This document shows positions 4,617 through 6,926 of a stretch of 6,926 nt of DNA, one piece after another; position 1 is the stretch's first letter, and every line of letters starts with the position of its first letter. The notes below the pieces were generated by a model. It searched no databases. It had not been told where the DNA came from and saw only the letters and a program-made list of their open reading frames with translations. The stretch covers positions 1-6,926 of the forward strand of contig JANYFI010000418.1 of the NCBI GenBank assembly GCA_025362765.1. Reading direction: 5' to 3'. Position numbers and translations under genes: made by a program. The DNA is from Ferruginibacter sp. (GTDB lineage: Bacteria; Bacteroidota; Bacteroidia; Chitinophagales; Chitinophagaceae).

Positions 4617-6926
4617 TTATTGTACTACTATTTTCTGCACCTGTGAGCTGTTGGCTGAAATTATTTTCAGCATGTAAACTCCTTTGGCAATACCATTAAG
4701 ATGGATGGTATTGCTTGTTCCCTGCAACACAAAACTTTTTATGAGTTTACCTGTACCATCATATAAAGATGCACCGCTGCAACTGGCATCTGCAGAAATA
4801 AATACAGTTCCTGTACTAACGGGATTGGGGTAAATAAAAATATCATCTCCCGGGTTGCTGAAATCAAGTTTTCGCAGTACCGAATAACTGTAGGTTCCAT
4901 CCCGCTGCCATACTTTGATACGGTAGTAGTTAACGCCTTTTAGAGGAATTGAATCGGTACAATTGTGACTGCCCGCTACAGCGGCACTGGCGGCTGACAG
5001 GCTTCCAATATTGCTAAAAGTTCTGCCGTCAGCGCTTCTCTCTATGTCGAATTTTGCCACGTTTGCTTCGTGTTCTGTTTTCCAGCTTAACAAAGCATAA
5101 CCTGATTGCTTCACTGCTTCAAAGGCAAATAAATTAACTGGCAATGGATTTGTATTGGTGGTGCCTCCGTTGTTAAACCAATATTCGCTGAAACTATTTA
5201 CCATAAACTCTGCATAATATCCATTTCCATGGGGAATAATGGTAGTATTTACCGGCGTGATGTACCGCATAAATCCATTGATGTCATCTTCCAGCACACC
5301 ATTCTCTTCTGCCATTAAACCGCTGTATTTTGTTACACCCAGTTCATAGGCATCACCGGGTTTGGAACAGGAATTGCACCCTGACGCATTAATCAGCGAG
5401 TCAGCTTCATCATCAGTAAAATACAACCTTACACCAACGCTCCCTGTTGGTGGATTAGATGGGTGAATAACATAGTTTCTGTCAAGGTAATATTGATCAT
5501 TGCTGTTTCTTACCACCTTTGTTGTATTTGGATAAACAGTGACAGTCATTTTTCCAAGATCCTGACCATTGGGATTTATTTCTGCCATTCTACCCAATTG
5601 TCCTGATGGGTCAACTGACTGAAAAGGTATCCAGCTATTACCAGTAACAGCAGGCACACTGATAGTAGCAACGGGGGCACTGGAAAATACTACAGTTTTT
5701 TCGTGCACGGTAACATCGTCTATTCCTACGCCTTCCATGTTTACCCCTCCATCGCTGCTAAGCACAAAACGAAAACGAATATTTGTTCCGGTAGCAGGTA
5801 AATCAATACTTGCTACATGCCATATTGCAGTGGACATGTTCCAGTTTTCCAAAGCGTTATCGTACCAGTTTTTGCCCGCTCCCGATTTACCTAATTTTTG
5901 CCAGTTAACGCCATCTGTAGCGTATTCTACCCACGTAAAATCATAGTCTTTTTCTACCTGAATAATATGGCTGAAAGATAACACCGGGTGACTTAACGAA
6001 GAAAGTTCGAAACACGGAGAATAGAGATAAGAAGTTTCATTATTGTTGTAGTTGCCTGTTAAGCCAGTAACCCATGCTTTGGTACCATTGGGCGCTTTAT
6101 TGATGATTATTTTTGCAGGAGCGCCCCATTGCCAGCTGTTATATGTTCCACCACTATAAAAATTACCATCGCTGTTTTCAAAATTTTCCAGGTATGGGTA
6201 AGTGTTAATCAAAGGCGAATTATGAACACTATAATCTAATATACTGTCGTTGGCTGTATACGTATCGCCTGTATAATGTATCCAGGATTTAACAGAATAA
6301 ACCATAAACGCAGACATATCCGCAGTTTTTGTAAATGTGTAATTAAGGCTTTGCCTTGCCGCTATCGCAGGAATAATTTCTGTAACCACGGTTCCATTAT
6401 TTACCTGGTAACTAACGGTTACATTGCTGGCAGTTGTTTCAGTAAAATTTTTTACGGTTACATTGATAGCGCTGGTTGTTGTAAGTCCGCAACCTGTTTT
6501 ATCAGGTGAATTAATTTTACTGAGGCCGAGATCGCCGAATACCCGGTTTACCGTGAGGTCATCAAATGTGTAGCCATCATCAACGTCCTGTAACGGTGCC
6601 GCATCATTGGCGGAAGTATTGCCTTCTTCGCCAATTTTTATCTGGAAGGTTTCACTAATTATTTGGCTTGGTGATGCAGCAGCTAACGCTTCATTAATAT
6701 TAATCAATCCATGTTTCCAGTTGCCCAACATAGCCTGGTTTGCAGACAAATCATACGCAGACAACCACGCATCATTTTCACTTCCACGTATCCACACTCT
6801 GTTATTGGTATTGGCGGCCTGCCCATGATTAAAATAATAAAAATCAAATCTAAGCTGGTCTGCCGCGTAAGAAACAAGATTATAATTTAAAGTGACTGAA
6901 TCAACATTGGTAACGCTGCTGTAAGG
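4617..6926 (-). CDS. Large type IX secreted multidomain protein, C-terminal part
   Basis: The frame is open to the right edge, giving 769 visible residues without the N-terminus; a GTG at 6797 is internal, because the same frame continues upstream as SSVTNVDSVTLNYNLVSYAA. The order is as follows. At about 1-125 there is a beta-rich module with RFDFYYFNHGQAANTNNRVW. At about 145-232 lies a CARDB-like segment (GCGLTTTSAINVTVKNF). At about 243-408 comes a MAM/jelly-roll-like domain ending GVGIDDVTVHEK. At about 413-590 a beta-rich region carries a CNSC cysteine pair near 517-520. At about 593-690 lies the fibronectin-like module LPVNLFAFEAVKQSG...SWKTEHEANVAKFDIERS. At about 697-769 the type IX sorting domain begins IYPNPVSTGTVF and ends VYMLKIISANSSQVQKIVVQ. 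The protein should cross the outer membrane by the T9SS and be anchored or released at the surface. Similar tails are found on secreted proteases and adhesins, but any catalytic domain lies outside the window. It stops 121 bases before the reductase start and has no evident functional link to nuo. Confidence 0.85.
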   Translation of the reverse strand, partial: PYSSVTNVDSVTLNYNLVSYAADQLRFDFYYFNHGQAANTNNRVWIRGSENDAWLSAYDLSANQAMLGNWKHGLININEALAAASPSQIISETFQIKIGEEGNTSANDAAPLQDVDDGYTFDDLTVNRVFGDLGLSKINSPDKTGCGLTTTSAINVTVKNFTETTASNVTVSYQVNNGTVVTEIIPAIAARQSLNYTFTKTADMSAFMVYSVKSWIHYTGDTYTANDSILDYSVHNSPLINTYPYLENFENSDGNFYSGGTYNSWQWGAPAKIIINKAPNGTKAWVTGLTGNYNNNETSYLYSPCFELSSLSHPVLSFSHIIQVEKDYDFTWVEYATDGVNWQKLGKSGAGKNWYDNALENWNMSTAIWHVASIDLPATGTNIRFRFVLSSDGGVNMEGVGIDDVTVHEKTVVFSSAPVATISVPAVTGNSWIPFQSVDPSGQLGRMAEINPNGQDLGKMTVTVYPNTTKVVRNSNDQYYLDRNYVIHPSNPPTGSVGVRLYFTDDEADSLINASGCNSCSKPGDAYELGVTKYSGLMAEENGVLEDDINGFMRYITPVNTTIIPHGNGYYAEFMVNSFSEYWFNNGGTTNTNPLPVNLFAFEAVKQSGYALLSWKTEHEANVAKFDIERSADGRTFSNIGSLSAASAAVAGSHNCTDSIPLKGVNYYRIKVWQRDGTYSYSVLRKLDFSNPGDDIFIYPNPVSTGTVFISADASCSGASLYDGTGKLIKSFVLQGTSNTIHLNGIAKGVYMLKIISANSSQVQKIVVQ

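Noticed and set aside
6798..6926. GTG at 6797 as the true start of the T9SS gene, leaving a non-coding right edge
   Set aside because: The same frame stays open to 6926 and encodes the conserved RFDFYYFNHGQAANTNNR stretch just upstream, so the gene continues beyond the window.

Overview
Almost all of the window comes from a low-to-moderate GC member of the Bacteroidota. A Chitinophagaceae-like bacterium is my best guess. Two things support this: a large secreted protein with a typical type IX secretion (Por-type) C-terminal sorting domain, and the style of the Complex I proteins. All confident genes lie on the minus strand, so transcription runs from right to left.

Layout in transcription order: (1) 6926-4617, the C-terminal 769 residues of a multidomain type IX secreted surface protein that continues past the right edge. 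(2) 4495-3776, a soluble FAD/NAD(P)H oxidoreductase of the ferredoxin-NADP reductase fold. (3) 3635-684, a respiratory Complex I cluster in the order nuoA, nuoB, nuoC, nuoD, nuoH. NuoH is cut after about 183 residues. (4) Positions 1 to about 140 are a different kind of DNA (about 71% GC). They carry a plus-strand reading frame in which 43 of 45 third codon positions are G or C. This looks like a fragment of an unrelated high-GC genome joined inside nuoH, most simply an assembly or library chimera.

The main biological point is that nuoH follows nuoD directly, with only a 174-base gap. nuoE, nuoF and nuoG, which encode the NADH-oxidising module in a canonical nuoA-N cluster, are absent from their usual place. 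The cluster therefore resembles the 11-subunit Complex I of Chlorobi, cyanobacteria and some Bacteroidota, whose electron donor is not NADH through NuoF. A flavin reductase of the FNR fold sits just upstream on the same strand and is a reasonable, untested candidate for the electron-input side.

The three long gaps inside the nuo cluster (A/B, C/D, D/H) each carry a GC-rich stem-loop within about 6-16 bases after the preceding stop codon. They may be dispersed repeats or RNA-processing/attenuation elements. A weak terminator-like hairpin lies between the reductase gene and nuoA. No RNA gene, CRISPR array, insertion sequence or complete novel system is visible.
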